Assembly: GCA_016213325.1 (NCBI GenBank)
Contig: JACRAY010000002.1
Span: 52,885-116,884 of the forward strand
Direction: 5' to 3'
From: Burkholderiales bacterium
Lineage (GTDB): Bacteria > Pseudomonadota > Gammaproteobacteria > Burkholderiales > Burkholderiaceae_C
Length of the DNA: 64,000 nt
Shown here: positions 26,337 through 36,794 of the stretch, in pieces
How positions within the stretch are numbered: the first letter of the stretch is position 1
Layout: each line of letters starts with the position of its first letter
Program-made: the position numbers and the translations under genes
The notes under the pieces: generated by a model
What the model was told of the DNA's origin: nothing
The model's input: the letters and a program-made list of their open reading frames with translations, nothing else
Databases searched by the model: none

Positions 26337-26777
26337 TGGATCGGCCCACAAGCCCCGCCGGGCCTGCCGCGCCGCACGCTCTTCCTTCGCATACGGCCCG
26401 CGGTCACGCCGGAAGCGGTACGACCACGCATGGCCCTGCCGCACCAGCCGTGCGCCGACATCGCTGCCCCCGGCGTGCACGCGGGCCAGCAGGCGCCCGT
26501 AGTCGTCCCGCCCCGTCGCCTGCACCGACACCGGCTGCCGCAGCACGCGCCGCGCCAGCGCGTCGCGCGCCTGCAGCCCGTGCGGCTGGCACAGCTCGGG
26601 CGCGTCGATGCCTTCCAGGCGCACTGCGAGCGGCGCACCGCCCCGTTCGGGCCGCACCCAGATCGTGTCGCCATCGCTCACGTGCGTGACGTGGCCCTCG
26701 AAGCGTTCGTCGTCCGCTGCAGTGGCCGTGATGGCCAGCACTGCCAGGCACGCAAGCAGCAGGCGGCGCACGCGCAC
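26286..26777 (-). CDS. thermonuclease family (SNase-like) secreted nuclease
   Basis: 163 residues with a signal peptide (MRVRRLLLACLAVLAITATAA) and a staphylococcal-nuclease fold: HVSDGDTIWVRP, the catalytic RLEGIDAPELCQPHGLQARDAL (Arg, Asp, Glu) and YGRLLARVHAGGSDVGARLVRQGHAWSY. It would cut DNA and RNA in the periplasm or outside, with Ca2+. GTG start abuts the thiL stop, and it is read in the same direction. Confidence 0.9.
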   Translation of the reverse strand: MRVRRLLLACLAVLAITATAADDERFEGHVTHVSDGDTIWVRPERGGAPLAVRLEGIDAPELCQPHGLQARDALARRVLRQPVSVQATGRDDYGRLLARVHAGGSDVGARLVRQGHAWSYRFRRDRGPYAKEERAARQARRGLWADPSPMEPRAFRRQHGPCA

Positions 26778-27737
26778 TCAGGCGAAGTGGTCGAACGACA
26801 CGAACTCGCGCTGCAGCACGCGGCCCTCGGCATCGACGAAGCGCAGGCCGGGCTCGGCCTCGATGGTGCCGATGCGCGTGACGGGTGTCGCGCTCGCCCG
26901 CCCCGCCGCTTCGACCTGCGCGCGCGCCGCTGCCGGTGCAGTGAATACCAGCTCGTAGTCGTCGCCGCCCGACACGACCAGGTCGAGCCGCTGCGCCGCA
27001 TCGGGCACGCCGTCCACGCCCACCTGCAGCAGGTTCACCGCCGCGGTCACGTCGAGCCGGGCACCCACGCCGGAACGCCGCAGCAAATGCGCGAGGTCGC
27101 CGGCCAGCCCGTCGCTCACGTCGATGGCTGCGGTGGCGACGCCGCGCAGTGCCAGGCCGAGCGCGACGCGCGGCGTCGGCTGCTCCATGCGCGAGCGCGC
27201 TGCGGCGAACACCCCGGCAGGCACCGTGGCCCGGCCGCGAAACACCTCCAGCGCCAACCGCGCGTCGCCCAGGTGGCCGCTGGCCCACACGTCGTCGCCC
27301 GCGCACGCACCCGAGCGCAGCAGGGCCCCTCCGCGCGGCACTTCGCCGAACACCGTGATGCTGATGCACAGCGGCCCGCGGGTGGTATCGCCGCCGACCA
27401 GGTCGCAGCCGTGCGCATCGGCCAGCGCGAAGAGGCCGCGCGCAAAGCCTTCCAGCCACGCTTCGTCCACGTGCGGCAGCGCCAGCGACAGCGTGCAGGC
27501 CAGCGGTCTCGCGCCGCAGGCCGCCAGGTCGCTCAGGTTCACCGCCAGCGACTTGTGGCCCAGCAGCACCGGGTCCACGGTCGAGAGGAAGTGGCGGCCT
27601 TCCACCAGCATGTCGGTCGAGATGGCCAGCTGCATGCCCGGCCCCGGCTCGACCAGCGCACAGTCGTCGCCAACGCCGAGCGGGTTGCGCACGGCCGGGC
27701 GGTGGAAGTAGCGCGCGATCAGGTCGAATTCACCCAT
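26778..27737 (-). CDS. thiL: thiamine-phosphate kinase
   Basis: Phosphorylates thiamine monophosphate to the active diphosphate. 319 residues of the PurM/ThiL fold: NPLGVGDDCALVEPGPG, STDMLVEGRHFLSTVDP, HKSLAVNLSDLAACGARPLAC, LVGGDTTRGPL, AIDVSDGLAGDLAHLL and the C-terminal GGDDYELVFTAP. The full pattern of metal- and ATP-binding Asp residues is present. It is followed directly by the secreted nuclease. Confidence 0.96.
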   Translation of the reverse strand: MGEFDLIARYFHRPAVRNPLGVGDDCALVEPGPGMQLAISTDMLVEGRHFLSTVDPVLLGHKSLAVNLSDLAACGARPLACTLSLALPHVDEAWLEGFARGLFALADAHGCDLVGGDTTRGPLCISITVFGEVPRGGALLRSGACAGDDVWASGHLGDARLALEVFRGRATVPAGVFAAARSRMEQPTPRVALGLALRGVATAAIDVSDGLAGDLAHLLRRSGVGARLDVTAAVNLLQVGVDGVPDAAQRLDLVVSGGDDYELVFTAPAAARAQVEAAGRASATPVTRIGTIEAEPGLRFVDAEGRVLQREFVSFDHFA

Positions 27738-27766
27738 GGGAGCGGATTGTCCCCTAGGATGGGCGC

Positions 27767-28342
27767 GTGGTTTCCAGGCCCTTGGTTGCCCTGCTTGGCT
27801 GGCTCGCGTGCACCGCGGCGCACGCCGAGCCTGCCGTGTACCGAATCGACCCGCAGTCCAGCCTGGTGCAGTTCGAGGTGGTGCACGGCAACACCACCGG
27901 CGTACGCGGCCGCTTCGGCCCGGTGCGGGGCAACGTCACGCTCGACCGGCAGGCGCACGCCGGCAAGGTCGACCTGGCCATCGCCACCGGCACGGTCGAC
28001 ACCGGGCTGGGCGTCATCGACCGGCGCATCCGCGACGCCGACATCCTGGCGACGCGCGAGTTCCCGCAGGCGCGCTTCGTGGCCGACGACTTCGTGTTCG
28101 AGGGCGATGCGTTGAAGGAAGTGCGCGGCGCCTTCACGCTGCGCGGCGTCACGCGGCCGCTGGAGCTGAAGGCGTTGCGCTTTCGCTGCCGGCCGGGCGC
28201 TGCCGGCGGCGGCGAGCGGTGCGGCGGCGAATTCGAGGGCCACTTCAACCGCAGCGAATTCGGCGCGCGCTACGGCCTGCCGTGGATCCCGGACCTGGTG
28301 CGGCTGCTGGTGCGCGTGGAAGGCTCGCGCACCGCACGCTAG
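27767..28342 (+). CDS. YceI family periplasmic protein
   Basis: 191 residues with a signal peptide ([15 protein letters not shown]) and the YceI lipocalin-like barrel: [77 protein letters not shown] and [11 protein letters not shown]. YceI proteins bind polyisoprenoid or amphiphilic molecules in the periplasm. Two Cys near residues 144 and 155 could form a disulfide. GTG start; its stop overlaps the convergent ligase stop by four bases. Confidence 0.92.
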   Translation: MVSRPLVALLGWLACTAAHAEPAVYRIDPQSSLVQFEVVHGNTTGVRGRFGPVRGNVTLDRQAHAGKVDLAIATGTVDTGLGVIDRRIRDADILATREFPQARFVADDFVFEGDALKEVRGAFTLRGVTRPLELKALRFRCRPGAAGGGERCGGEFEGHFNRSEFGARYGLPWIPDLVRLLVRVEGSRTAR

Positions 28343-29505
28343 CCGCGAAAGCGCTGCGCCGCCTGCCGCACCATCTCGGCCAGCAGCCGCTCGCGCGACT
28401 GCGTCTCGCGCAGCCAGCGCGCGTCGTTGGCGCACAGGTCGGCCGAGAAGCGCAGCACGTCGATGGCGGTGGTGGCGCCCACGTCGTGCGCGTGCTCGTC
28501 GATGCGGCGCAGCGTCTGCAGGATGTGTTCGCGCAGCGGCATGTGCTCGCCGGTCGTTGGCTCCACGTACACCGCGTCCAGCCCGAAGCGGCAGGCCTGG
28601 AAGCGGTTGTAGGTGTAGACCATGTAGTCGTCTTCCTGCGGCACGAACGGCTGCTCGTGCAGGAACCACGCCGCCAGTGCCTGCACGAAGCCGGCCAGCG
28701 CGGTGGCGCGCTCCACCGTCAGCGGCGTGTCGAACACGCGGATCTCGATGGTGCCGTACTCGGGCTTGGGCCGGATGTCCCAATAGAAGTCCTTCATGCT
28801 CTTGACCACGCCGGTGCGCGTGGTCTTGGCGAAGAACTTGCCGAAGTCGTCCCAGCCCAGGCAGAAGGGTGCGCGCCCCGACATCGGGAAGGCGAACACC
28901 GAGTTCAGGCGCGCCGAGTCGAACTGCGTGTCCTGCCCCTGCACGAAAGGCGAGCTGGCCGACAGCGCGATGAAGTGCGGGATGTAGCGCGACATGCGGT
29001 GCAGCATCAGCAGCGCCGAGTCGGCATCGGGGCAGCCCACGTGCACGTGCTGCCCGAAGATGGTGAACTGCTTGGACAGGTAGCCGTACAGCTCGGACAG
29101 CTGGCGAAAGCGCGGCCGGTCGTAGATGCGCTGCTCGTGCCACTGCTGGAACGGGTGCGTGCCGCCGCCCACCACCGCGATGTTCATCTTGTCGGCGCAC
29201 TTCACCAGCGCGTCGCGCAGCACCGTGAGCTGGCCCAGCACTTCGCTGGACGAGTGGCACACGCCGGTGGAAACCTCGAGCATGCTGGAGGTCATCTCCG
29301 GCACCACCGACCCGGGCAGCGGCATGCGCCGCATCATGCGGATCATCTCGTCGGAGTACGGCGCCAGGTCGTAGTCGTGCGTGTTCACCAGCTGCACCTC
29401 GAGCTCGACGCCCAGCGACAGCGCGGCCGAATGCTGGAACGGCTCCAGCGCCGGCGCGTTGCCGTGCGCGCCCTGCTCGGTGCGGGCTTCCACTCCCTTA
29501 TCCAC
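28339..29505 (-). CDS. YbdK family carboxylate-amine ligase (glutamate-cysteine ligase-like)
   Basis: 388 residues of the GCS2/YbdK group. Markers are [48 protein letters not shown], and the C-terminal [23 protein letters not shown]. coli YbdK makes gamma-glutamylcysteine weakly; the physiological amine is unknown. It overlaps the upstream antiporter gene by eight bases, so the two are probably co-translated. Confidence 0.9.
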   Translation of the reverse strand: MDKGVEARTEQGAHGNAPALEPFQHSAALSLGVELEVQLVNTHDYDLAPYSDEMIRMMRRMPLPGSVVPEMTSSMLEVSTGVCHSSSEVLGQLTVLRDALVKCADKMNIAVVGGGTHPFQQWHEQRIYDRPRFRQLSELYGYLSKQFTIFGQHVHVGCPDADSALLMLHRMSRYIPHFIALSASSPFVQGQDTQFDSARLNSVFAFPMSGRAPFCLGWDDFGKFFAKTTRTGVVKSMKDFYWDIRPKPEYGTIEIRVFDTPLTVERATALAGFVQALAAWFLHEQPFVPQEDDYMVYTYNRFQACRFGLDAVYVEPTTGEHMPLREHILQTLRRIDEHAHDVGATTAIDVLRFSADLCANDARWLRETQSRERLLAEMVRQAAQRFRG

Positions 29506-30760
29506 GCGCTTCTCCCGGTTGCGGTGCCGTCGTCGTGGCGCGTGCCAGCCACGGCTTGATGGTTTCGCCGGCTTCGTAGATGGCGAAGGTGGCGATGATG
29601 GCGCCGAGGATCTCCATCAGCAGGATGGAGGGCAGCGCGATGCTCGCGATGCGCGGCCCGAGCGACGGCGATGCCGCGACGAACTGCGACACCAGCAGCA
29701 GCGCGATCGACGACATGGGCGACATCGCGCAGCCGGTCCAGAAGGCCTGCCGCCAGTGGATGCCGCTGCCCCAGTGCGCGAGTTCGACGCCGATGATCTT
29801 GGCCGCTGCGCGCGCCACCACCAGCGCGGCCACCAGCCCCACCACCGCCGGGTTCCACTCGGCCTTGGCTGCCACCACCGACACCAGCACGAACATCAGC
29901 ATGGTGAGGATGGACGCGGCGGTGCCCAGCTGGCGCGGCCACGCCCACGGCCGCGGGTGCAGCTGCTTGAGCATCAGCCCGCCGATCAGCGCCGCCAGCG
30001 GGGCCGAGCCGCCGAAATGCGCCGCCAGTGCGGTGCCGGCCGCGATCAGCGCGATCAGCAGCATCGAGGTGTTCTCGCTGGTCGGGCTCATGAAGCGCAG
30101 CGCCATGCGCAGCACCAGCGCCATCAGCGCGCCGACTACCACCGAGATGCCCAGCACCACCATCACCGGGTAGAGCAGCGTGCCCAGTTCCTGCTCGGGA
30201 CGGTGCATCACGCCGGCACGCGCGGCCACCAGTGTCAGTGCGTAGAAAGTGCTCAGCGTGGACAGCACGAGCGCGCGCTCGGTCACCGGACCGGCGGCGC
30301 GCGTGTCCATCACCACGCGGCTCAGCACCGCGGGCGACGCCGCCATGGCCACCAGCGCGACGGCTTCGGCCACGCTGGGGCGCACGTCCAGCCAGCGCAG
30401 CACGTAGTAGACGGCCAGCGCCGTCAGCATCGATTCGAGCAGGCTTTGCAGCAGCACCAGGGGGTTGTGGCGGAACCAGCGCAGCGACACGCGCCCGCCC
30501 GCCTCGAACAGCACCACGGCCACGCCGAGTTCCAGCAGGAACAGCGCCACGCCGTGCAGCGGCCAGGCCGCGCCCGAAAAACCGGCCAGGCCGGCCAGCG
30601 TCCCCACCAGCGAATAACCCACCACCTTGGGCAGGCCGGTGTGGCGCTGCAACAGGTGGCCCGCTGCGGCGGCAACGGCCAGCAGCAGCGACCACTGCAC
30701 GGTCGGCAGGCCCGCCGAAGGCTTGACCCACTCGGCCCAGATCGCCATCACTTCATCCAT
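29498..30760 (-). CDS. cation:proton antiporter (Kef/CPA2-type membrane domain)
   Basis: 420 residues, nearly all membrane: about twelve hydrophobic helices from [35 protein letters not shown] to the last, [20 protein letters not shown]. It has the CPA2 fold ([38 protein letters not shown]) but no C-terminal RCK/TrkA-N domain, so it lacks the usual nucleotide or glutathione gate. It likely exchanges K+ or Na+ for protons. Coupling with a glutathione-synthesis-like ligase is suggestive because Kef systems are gated by glutathione; this is inference. Confidence 0.88.
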   Translation of the reverse strand: MDEVMAIWAEWVKPSAGLPTVQWSLLLAVAAAAGHLLQRHTGLPKVVGYSLVGTLAGLAGFSGAAWPLHGVALFLLELGVAVVLFEAGGRVSLRWFRHNPLVLLQSLLESMLTALAVYYVLRWLDVRPSVAEAVALVAMAASPAVLSRVVMDTRAAGPVTERALVLSTLSTFYALTLVAARAGVMHRPEQELGTLLYPVMVVLGISVVVGALMALVLRMALRFMSPTSENTSMLLIALIAAGTALAAHFGGSAPLAALIGGLMLKQLHPRPWAWPRQLGTAASILTMLMFVLVSVVAAKAEWNPAVVGLVAALVVARAAAKIIGVELAHWGSGIHWRQAFWTGCAMSPMSSIALLLVSQFVAASPSLGPRIASIALPSILLMEILGAIIATFAIYEAGETIKPWLARATTTAPQPGEARG

Positions 30761-30811
30761 GGGAGGCGAACTCTACTGTTCAGCCACCGCGCCCCGCGTA
30801 GGACAACAGCC

Positions 30812-31192
30812 CTAATGGAGCACGCGGCGCTCGCCGTCGTCGAGAACGAAGGGCGGAATGTCCACCTCGAAGCGTTCCCCGTCCTCGGCCACGCAGAAGT
30901 AGCTGCCGCGCATGGTGCCGTGCGCGGTGCGCAGGCGGCAGCCGCTGGTGTACTCGAAGGCCTCGCCCGGCTTCAGCAGGGGCTGGTGGCCCACCACGCC
31001 CAGGCCCTTGACTTCCTCGACCTGCCCGTTGGCGTTGGTGATGATCCAGTGGCGCGAGATCAGCTGCGCCGGGATCTCCCCGGCGTTGGTGATGGTGATG
31101 GTGTAGGCAAAGCTGTAGAGCCCTTGCTCGGGCGAGGATTGCTCGGGCAGGAAGTGCGGCACCACATCGACCTGGAACTGGTACTTGGCCAT
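30812..31192 (-). CDS. apaG: ApaG family protein
   Basis: 126 residues of the ApaG beta-sandwich: [58 protein letters not shown] and [10 protein letters not shown]. It has been connected with Co2+/Mg2+ tolerance; its biochemical role is not settled. The ATG three codons upstream is an alternative start. It is divergent from rpe with only 36 bases between starts, an arrangement conserved in betaproteobacteria. Confidence 0.93.
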   Translation of the reverse strand: MAKYQFQVDVVPHFLPEQSSPEQGLYSFAYTITITNAGEIPAQLISRHWIITNANGQVEEVKGLGVVGHQPLLKPGEAFEYTSGCRLRTAHGTMRGSYFCVAEDGERFEVDIPPFVLDDGERRVLH

Positions 31193-31228
31193 GGGGCGCA
31201 TCGTACCCGCACAGGCGACAATCCGGGG

Positions 31229-31894
31229 ATGAGCACCACTTACCGCATCGCGCCTTCGATCCTCTCGGCCGACTTCGCTCGGCTGGGCGAGGAGGTGCGC
31301 AACGTCATTGCCGCCGGCGCCGACTGGATCCACTTCGACGTGATGGACAACCACTACGTGCCCAACCTCACCATCGGGCCGATGGTCTGCGCGGCCCTCA
31401 AGCCGCATGCCGGCACGGCGCCGATCGACGTGCACCTGATGGTGCAGCCGGTCGATGCGCTGGCGCAGGCTTTTGCCGATGCCGGGGCCGACTGCATCAG
31501 CTTCCACCCCGACGCCTCCACCCACGTGCACCGCAGCGTGCAGGCCATCAAGGCGCGCGGCTGCAAGGCCGGGCTGGTGTTCAATCCGGCCACGCCGCTG
31601 GACGTGCTGGACTGGATGATCGACGACATCGACCTCATCCTCATCATGAGCGTCAACCCGGGCTTCGGCGGGCAGGGCTTCATCGACTCGGCGCTGCGCA
31701 AGATCGAGCAGGCCCGTTCGCGCATCGACGCCTGCGGGCGCGACATCCGGCTGGAGGTCGACGGCGGCATCAAGCCCGACAACATCGCGCGGGTGGCGGC
31801 TGCGGGTGCGGATACGTTCGTTGCCGGCAGCGCGATCTTCGGCAAGCCCGATTACAAGGGCGTGATCGATTCGATGAGGCGTGCCCTCGGTTGA
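31229..31894 (+). CDS. rpe: ribulose-phosphate 3-epimerase
   Basis: Interconverts ribulose 5-phosphate and xylulose 5-phosphate in the pentose phosphate and Calvin pathways. 221 residues: [62 protein letters not shown] and [12 protein letters not shown] hold the metal-binding His/Asp and phosphate-binding residues of the TIM barrel. Phosphoglycolate phosphatase is not its neighbour here (it is at 53872), unlike many relatives that keep rpe, gph and trpE together. Confidence 0.97.
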   Translation: MSTTYRIAPSILSADFARLGEEVRNVIAAGADWIHFDVMDNHYVPNLTIGPMVCAALKPHAGTAPIDVHLMVQPVDALAQAFADAGADCISFHPDASTHVHRSVQAIKARGCKAGLVFNPATPLDVLDWMIDDIDLILIMSVNPGFGGQGFIDSALRKIEQARSRIDACGRDIRLEVDGGIKPDNIARVAAAGADTFVAGSAIFGKPDYKGVIDSMRRALG

Positions 31895-31904
31895 ATCGCA
31901 CGGT

Positions 31905-31921
31905 GGGCAGCGGAGCTGCCC
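31905..31921. repeat. 7-bp hairpin between convergent genes
   Basis: GGGCAGC, three bases, GCTGCCC. It fills most of the 30 bases between the rpe stop and the stop of the small minus-strand gene, where the flanking CGGTGGGCAGC...CCCGCCCTAC resembles the palindrome inside the LysE-type gene near 59363. No T-run. Confidence 0.5.
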
Positions 31922-31924
31922 GCC

Positions 31925-32143
31925 CTACTTGCGCAGCTTGTGATAAGTCGCGTCGAGCACCGGCCCCTTGTCGGTGTCCTGCTGGCCGCGCTCGATGGCG
32001 TCGTGCGCCAGCCCGCCGATGCGCCGCTGGCTGGGCTCGCGCCGCTCCTGGCTGTCGGCTGATTCGTCGCGCTCGTTCGGGGTGCGCAGCGACCGCTGCT
32101 GTTTCTCGCCTTGCGCGGGAATGGTATTGCCTGCTCTCTTCAT
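31925..32143 (-). CDS. small conserved hypothetical protein
   Basis: A 72-residue, highly charged, probably disordered protein. It contains EKQQRSLRTPNERDESADSQ and the C-terminal RGQQDTDKGPVLDATYHKLRK, a pattern I recall from many Burkholderiales small proteins of unknown function. It has no membrane segment or Cys. Conservation of this tail supports a real gene despite its size. Confidence 0.65.
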   Translation of the reverse strand: MKRAGNTIPAQGEKQQRSLRTPNERDESADSQERREPSQRRIGGLAHDAIERGQQDTDKGPVLDATYHKLRK

Positions 32144-32312
32144 CGGGCCATGATGGCATGCACCGGGCGGCCGCGTTGTAGGCGCGCGGCTTGGGCACTG
32201 ATTGCCAGACCAGTCCTACACGATGAGGTGGCGGCCACCCACGAACGCGCACAGCCGGAGGCTACGGGTGGCTCTGCAGCGCAGGGCTTCCAATGGTTGC
32301 CAAGGAGATTCC

Positions 32313-32426
32313 ATGGAACTGTTGACCGTGTTGCCCGACTGGATCGTCTGGTGCGCCGCCGGGGCCGCTGGCGCGGTGGCCCTGTCGGCCGTGGCCGGCA
32401 TGATCGAAACGGCGCTGGACTTCTGA
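32313..32426 (+). CDS. small membrane peptide upstream of the catalase
   Basis: 37 residues (MELLTVLPDWIVWCAAGAAG...) with one transmembrane helix. AAGGAG lies six bases ahead of the ATG, and its TGA shares a base with the catalase ATG (TGATG), so it is translationally coupled to katE. Function unknown; it may only serve coupling. Confidence 0.55.
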   Translation: MELLTVLPDWIVWCAAGAAGAVALSAVAGMIETALDF

Positions 32427-34564
32427 TGGCGCAGTCCCGGCCGGACGCCGCCCGCAAACCGAAGGCGGGCGATGCCGCCGCTGCCAAGGTACGGCAGCTG
32501 GACGGCTACGTCCAGCCGCCGGACAACCAGCTCACCACCAACCAGGGCGTCACGCTCGCGGACAACCACGACTCGCTGAAGGCGGGGCTGCGCGGCCCGA
32601 CGCTGCTGCAGGACTTCCTGTTGCGCGAGAAGCTGGCGCACTTCGAGCACGAACGCATCCCCGAGCGGGTGGTGAACGCGCGCGGTGCCGGCGCCCACGG
32701 CTACTTCGAACTGACCAAGCCGCTGGGTGAGTTCACCCAGGCCGGTTTCCTGCAGGAAGCGGGCAGCCGCACGCCGGTGTTCGTGCGCTTTTCCACCACC
32801 ATGGGCGCCAGCGGCTCGGCCGACACGGCGCGCGACCTGCGCGGCTTCGCCGTCAAGTTCTATACGCGCGAAGGCAACTTCGACCTGGTGGGCGCGTCGT
32901 TCCCGGTTTTCTTCATCCAGGACGCGATGAAGTTCCCGGACCTGGTGCACGCCATGAAGCCCGAGCCGCACCACGGCATGCCGCAGGCGTCGAGCGCGCA
33001 CGACACCTTCTGGGATTTCGCGTCGCTCATGCCCGAATGCACGCATGCGCTCATGTGGCTGATGTCGGACCGTGCGTTGCCGCGCAGCTGGCGCATGATG
33101 GAAGGCTTCGGCGTGCACACGTTCCGCTTCGTCAATGCACGCGGCGATGCTCACTACGTCAAGTTCCACTGGCGGCCCAAGCTCGGCAAGCACGCGTTGG
33201 CATGGGACGAAGCGCAGCAGCTGGCCGGGCGCGACCCCGACTTCCACCGGCGCGACCTGTGGGAAGCCATCGAGCGCGGCGACTCGCCCGAATGGGAGTT
33301 CGGCGTGCAGCTGATCGAGGAAGCCAAGGCCGGCCAGCTGCCCTTCGACATCCTCGACGCCACCAAGCTGGTGCCGGAAGAAATGGTGCCGGTGCAGGTG
33401 GTGGGCCGGCTGGTGCTCAACCGCAATCCCGACAACTTCTTTGCCGAAAGCGAGCAGGTGGCCTTCCACCCGGGACACATCGTGCCGGGCATCGACTTCA
33501 GCAACGACCCGCTGCTGCAGGGGCGCCTGGCCTCGTACACCGGCAGCCAGGTGGCGCGGCTGGGCGGCGCCAACTTCGCCGAGCTGCCGATCAACAAGCC
33601 GCTGTGCCCTTTCCACAACTTCCAGCGCGACGGGATGCACCGCACCGGCATCCCGCGCGGCCGCGTGGCCTACGAGCCGAACACGCTGGCGACGGGTTCC
33701 GAGTTCCGCGCCGACGGCGGCCAGCACGGCTTTCGCCACCACGTGGAGGCGCTGGATTCCACGCGGGTGCGCGGTCGCTCGCCGACCTTCGAGGACCACT
33801 TCGCGCAGGCGCGCCTGTTCTGGAACAGCCAGGGCGGCGGTGAGAAGGAGCACATCGTTTCGGCCTTCCGCTACGAGCTGTCGCGCGTGGAGACGGTGGC
33901 CATCCGCCAGCGGCTGGTGGACAACCTCGCACACGTCGACGCGCGGCTGGCGCGCAAGGTGGCCGATGGCCTGGGCATCGATGCGCCCGACGCGCGCGCG
34001 GCGGCCGGGCGGCCAGGGTTTCGCGAGGCGCGCGGTCGCCTGGGCATCGAGTCGTCGCCGCCGCTCGGCATGGAGAACGCGGGCAACGGTGTGCAGACGC
34101 GCAGGGTGGCGGTGCTGGTTGCGCCGGGCGTGGAGCTTGGCGCTTTCAAGGTGATCGCGCAGGCGCTGCAGGACGCAGGCGCGTCGACCGCCGTGGTGGC
34201 CGACCGGCTCGGCTTCGTCGCTTCGTCATCCGGCCAGCAGGTGCCGGCCGACCACTGCCTGCTGGCCACGCCTTCGGCGCCGTTCGACGCGGTGCTGGTG
34301 CCGGGCGGTGCCGCGAGCGCGCAGGCCCTCGCGCGCAACGCCGAGGCCATGCAATTCCTGCGCGACGCGTGGCGCCACGGCAAGGCGCTGTGCCTGATCG
34401 GCGAGAGCAGGGAGCTGCTCAAGGCCGTCGGCGTACCCGAAGGCAAGCGCGCGCCGGGCGTGGTGACCGGCAGCAACGAGCCGACCACGCGCATCCAGCT
34501 GGCGCAGGACTTCATGGCTGCGCTGGGCCGGCGTCACTGGGGGCGGGAAGAGGGCACGGCCTGA
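32426..34564 (+). CDS. katE: KatE-type large-subunit catalase with altered distal haem pocket
   Basis: 712 residues, the layout of clade 2 catalases such as E. coli HPII: core (about 30-540), then a DJ-1/PfpI-like domain (550-705, [19 protein letters not shown]). The fold is well kept ([58 protein letters not shown]), and the proximal Arg367 and Tyr371 are present. But the catalytic distal His of VHARG is Asn84 ([13 protein letters not shown]; codon AAC at 32675), and the distal Asn motif LVGNNTP reads LVGASFP (residues 153-160). In HPII both residues are needed for normal peroxide breakdown, so it may be inactive as a catalase or have another haem activity. Coupled to the small membrane peptide. 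Confidence 0.88.
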   Translation: MAQSRPDAARKPKAGDAAAAKVRQLDGYVQPPDNQLTTNQGVTLADNHDSLKAGLRGPTLLQDFLLREKLAHFEHERIPERVVNARGAGAHGYFELTKPLGEFTQAGFLQEAGSRTPVFVRFSTTMGASGSADTARDLRGFAVKFYTREGNFDLVGASFPVFFIQDAMKFPDLVHAMKPEPHHGMPQASSAHDTFWDFASLMPECTHALMWLMSDRALPRSWRMMEGFGVHTFRFVNARGDAHYVKFHWRPKLGKHALAWDEAQQLAGRDPDFHRRDLWEAIERGDSPEWEFGVQLIEEAKAGQLPFDILDATKLVPEEMVPVQVVGRLVLNRNPDNFFAESEQVAFHPGHIVPGIDFSNDPLLQGRLASYTGSQVARLGGANFAELPINKPLCPFHNFQRDGMHRTGIPRGRVAYEPNTLATGSEFRADGGQHGFRHHVEALDSTRVRGRSPTFEDHFAQARLFWNSQGGGEKEHIVSAFRYELSRVETVAIRQRLVDNLAHVDARLARKVADGLGIDAPDARAAAGRPGFREARGRLGIESSPPLGMENAGNGVQTRRVAVLVAPGVELGAFKVIAQALQDAGASTAVVADRLGFVASSSGQQVPADHCLLATPSAPFDAVLVPGGAASAQALARNAEAMQFLRDAWRHGKALCLIGESRELLKAVGVPEGKRAPGVVTGSNEPTTRIQLAQDFMAALGRRHWGREEGTA

Positions 34565-34613
34565 AGACTTTCGGTCGATGACAAGCCAGCGCCAGCGGTG
34601 TTAGGCTCGCCGG

Positions 34614-35198
34614 ATGATCCGCGTGGCGTTCCTGCTGTTCGCTTCCACTCCCGCCTGGGCCCACCACGGCGAGAACATGCGCGCCCCGGCCACGCTGCTG
34701 GCCGGGGCCATCGGCGGCGTGGCGCATCCCGTGCTCGACTTCGCGCACCTCGGTTTCCTGCTGGCGCTCGGCGTGCTGGCGCTGCGCAGCCCGCGCCCGG
34801 TTGCGCTGCTCGCCTGGTTCGGCCTGTTCACGCTGGCAGGTGCGCTGGCGCACCTGGCGGGCATCGAGCCGCTGGAGGGGCGCTGGCTGGCGCTGTGGGT
34901 CGGCGCGACGGCACTGCTAGCGGGCGCCGCCGTGGCAACGCCTGCCGGCGAGAAGCCGGGTGCATGGGCCTGGTGCGCCGTGGCGGTGGCGGGCGCACTG
35001 CACGGCAGCCGCTATGCCGAGAGCGTCGAAGGCGCTGCGCCAGCGGTACTGGCCGCTTATTTCGCCACGGTGCTGCTGGTGCAGGCAGCTATCGCTGCAG
35101 TGGCGCGCGCGCTGGCGGTGCGTGCACGCCACGCGCTGGCGGCTTCGGCCGCCCTGTTCGGAGGTGCGGCCATGGCGGTCGCCTGGATGCAAGCATGA
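34614..35198 (+). CDS. HupE/UreJ family metal transporter
   Basis: 194 residues, mostly membrane, with signal-like start ([16 protein letters not shown]) exposing AHHGENMR, then the HupE/UreJ signature [20 protein letters not shown] and a later ALHGSRYAE helix. The conserved His and Asp line a likely Ni2+/Co2+ path. Its stop overlaps the start of nitrile hydratase alpha (ATGA). Since the hydratase is cobalt-type, this protein is the probable cobalt importer for it, replacing the NhlF-type or CbtAB transporters seen elsewhere. Confidence 0.8.
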   Translation: MIRVAFLLFASTPAWAHHGENMRAPATLLAGAIGGVAHPVLDFAHLGFLLALGVLALRSPRPVALLAWFGLFTLAGALAHLAGIEPLEGRWLALWVGATALLAGAAVATPAGEKPGAWAWCAVAVAGALHGSRYAESVEGAAPAVLAAYFATVLLVQAAIAAVARALAVRARHALAASAALFGGAAMAVAWMQA

Positions 35199-35800
35199 GT
35201 CACGACCACGACCACGACGACCACTCGCACCTGGGCGAAATGGAAGCGCGCGTGCGTGCGCTCGAAACGCTGCTGGTGGAGAAGGGCTACGTCGACCCGG
35301 CGGCGCTCGACGCCATCGTGCAAACCTACGAAACGCGCATCGGCCCGCGCAACGGCGCACGCGTGGTGGCGCGGGCGTGGGTCGACGAGGCGTATCGCCA
35401 ATGGCTGGCCGCCGATGCGACGGCAGCCATCGCATCGCTCGGCTACGGCGGCCGCCAGGGCGAGCACATGGTGGCGGTGTTCAACACGCCCCAGGAACAC
35501 CACATGGTGGTGTGCACGCTGTGCTCGTGCTACCCGTGGCCGGTGCTCGGGCTGCCGCCGGTCTGGTACAAGTCGGCGCCCTATCGCTCGCGCGCGGTGA
35601 GCGAGCCGCGCGCCGTGCTGGGTGAGTTCGGCGTTTCGCTGCCTGAAGCCACGCGCATCCGCGTGTGGGACTCCACGGCCGAAGTGCGCTACCTGGTGGT
35701 GCCGATGCGGCCCGCCGGCACCGATGGCTGGACCGAAGAGCGGCTGGCGGCCATCGTCAACCGCGACTCGATGATCGGCACCGGGCTGCCGCAGCCATGA
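35195..35800 (+). CDS. nthA: nitrile hydratase subunit alpha, cobalt type
   Basis: With beta it hydrates nitriles to amides. 201 residues. The metal claw [10 protein letters not shown] is at residues 106-115: Cys107, Cys110, Ser111 and Cys112, the Cys residues normally oxidised to sulfinic and sulfenic acids. Thr in VCTLC marks the cobalt type (Ser in iron types). The N-terminus [15 protein letters not shown] is very His/Asp-rich and could bind metal. [21 protein letters not shown] and [26 protein letters not shown] are family blocks. Coupled by overlaps to the transporter before and beta after. Confidence 0.96.
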   Translation: MSHDHDHDDHSHLGEMEARVRALETLLVEKGYVDPAALDAIVQTYETRIGPRNGARVVARAWVDEAYRQWLAADATAAIASLGYGGRQGEHMVAVFNTPQEHHMVVCTLCSCYPWPVLGLPPVWYKSAPYRSRAVSEPRAVLGEFGVSLPEATRIRVWDSTAEVRYLVVPMRPAGTDGWTEERLAAIVNRDSMIGTGLPQP

Positions 35801-36459
35801 ACGGTGTGCACGACTTCGGCGGCATGCACGGCTACGGCCCGGTCCACCCCGAGCCGGACGAGCCGCCCTTCCACGCCGACTGGGAGAAGCGGGCGCTGGC
35901 GCTCACGCTTGCGATGGGTGCCACCGGCCAGTGGAACATCGACATGTCGCGCTCGGCGCGCGAGAGCCTGCCGGCCGCGCAATACCTGTCGTCGAGCTAC
36001 TACCAGATCTGGCTGGCGGGGCTCGAAAGCCTGATGCTGCAACGCGGGCTGGTATCCGCCGAAGAAATCGCACAGGGCCACCTGCGGCACCCGGCAGCGC
36101 CGATCGCCGGCAGGCTGGCCGCCACCGACGTTGCCGCGGTGCTGGCGCGCGGCGCGTCGACCGAGCGCGAAGCGGCGCAGCCGGCCCGCTTTGCCGCCGG
36201 TGACCGCGTTCGGATGAACAACCTGCACCCGAAGGCGCATACCCGCCTCCCGCGCTACGTGCGCAACCACGCCGGGGTGGTCGAGGCCGTGCGCGGCTGC
36301 CACGTCTTTGCCGACCGGCATGCGCTGGGCGACGCGACGCCCGAGTGGCTGTACACCGTGAGCTTCACCGGCGAAGAGCTGTGGGGCCCGTCGTCGGAGC
36401 CCGGCGTGCGCGTGAGCGTCGACGCGTGGGAACCCTATATGGAGCTCGATCGTGGCTGA
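35797..36459 (+). CDS. nthB: nitrile hydratase subunit beta
   Basis: 220 residues. [16 protein letters not shown] is the classic beta-subunit opening; [43 protein letters not shown] is the SH3-like C-terminal domain that contacts the active site in alpha, and [32 protein letters not shown] ends it. Start overlaps the alpha stop (ATGA). The alpha-then-beta order is the iron-type order in many rhodococci, whereas many cobalt-type operons run beta-alpha. Confidence 0.96.
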   Translation: MNGVHDFGGMHGYGPVHPEPDEPPFHADWEKRALALTLAMGATGQWNIDMSRSARESLPAAQYLSSSYYQIWLAGLESLMLQRGLVSAEEIAQGHLRHPAAPIAGRLAATDVAAVLARGASTEREAAQPARFAAGDRVRMNNLHPKAHTRLPRYVRNHAGVVEAVRGCHVFADRHALGDATPEWLYTVSFTGEELWGPSSEPGVRVSVDAWEPYMELDRG

Positions 36460-36790
36460 GCCGCAGTTCACCGAACCCTGGCAGGCGCAGGTGTTCTCGC
36501 TGGTGGTCGCCCTGCAGGACCGCGGCGTGTTCACGCCGGTGGAGTGGGCCGGAGAGCTGGGCGCCGCGATCCGCCGTGCGCAGCAAGCCGGCGACCCGGA
36601 TGTGGGCGACACCTACTACGCGCACTGGGTTGCAGCGCTCGAATCCTTGCTGGCGGCGCGAGGGCTCGCGTCGGCGCAGCAGGTCGATGCGCTCGCCCAC
36701 GCCTGGCGCGAGGCGGCGCAGCGCACGCCGCACGGCCGGCCGATCGAGCTGCCCGCCAACGCGCGAGCGCTGGCGCGCCAAGGCGCGTGA
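36452..36790 (+). CDS. nitrile hydratase accessory protein (activator, beta-N-terminal homologue)
   Basis: 112 residues similar to the N-terminal part of the beta subunit and to the p14K/NhlE-type activators that load cobalt into the alpha subunit by subunit swapping. The blocks EPWQAQVFSLVVALQDRGVFTPVEWAGELGAAI and DVGDTYYAHWVAALESLLAARGL are typical. GTG start, eight-base overlap with nthB. It ends the operon. No amidase gene is nearby, so the amide product must be handled elsewhere. Confidence 0.9.
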   Translation: MAEPQFTEPWQAQVFSLVVALQDRGVFTPVEWAGELGAAIRRAQQAGDPDVGDTYYAHWVAALESLLAARGLASAQQVDALAHAWREAAQRTPHGRPIELPANARALARQGA

Positions 36791-36794
36791 GCCG

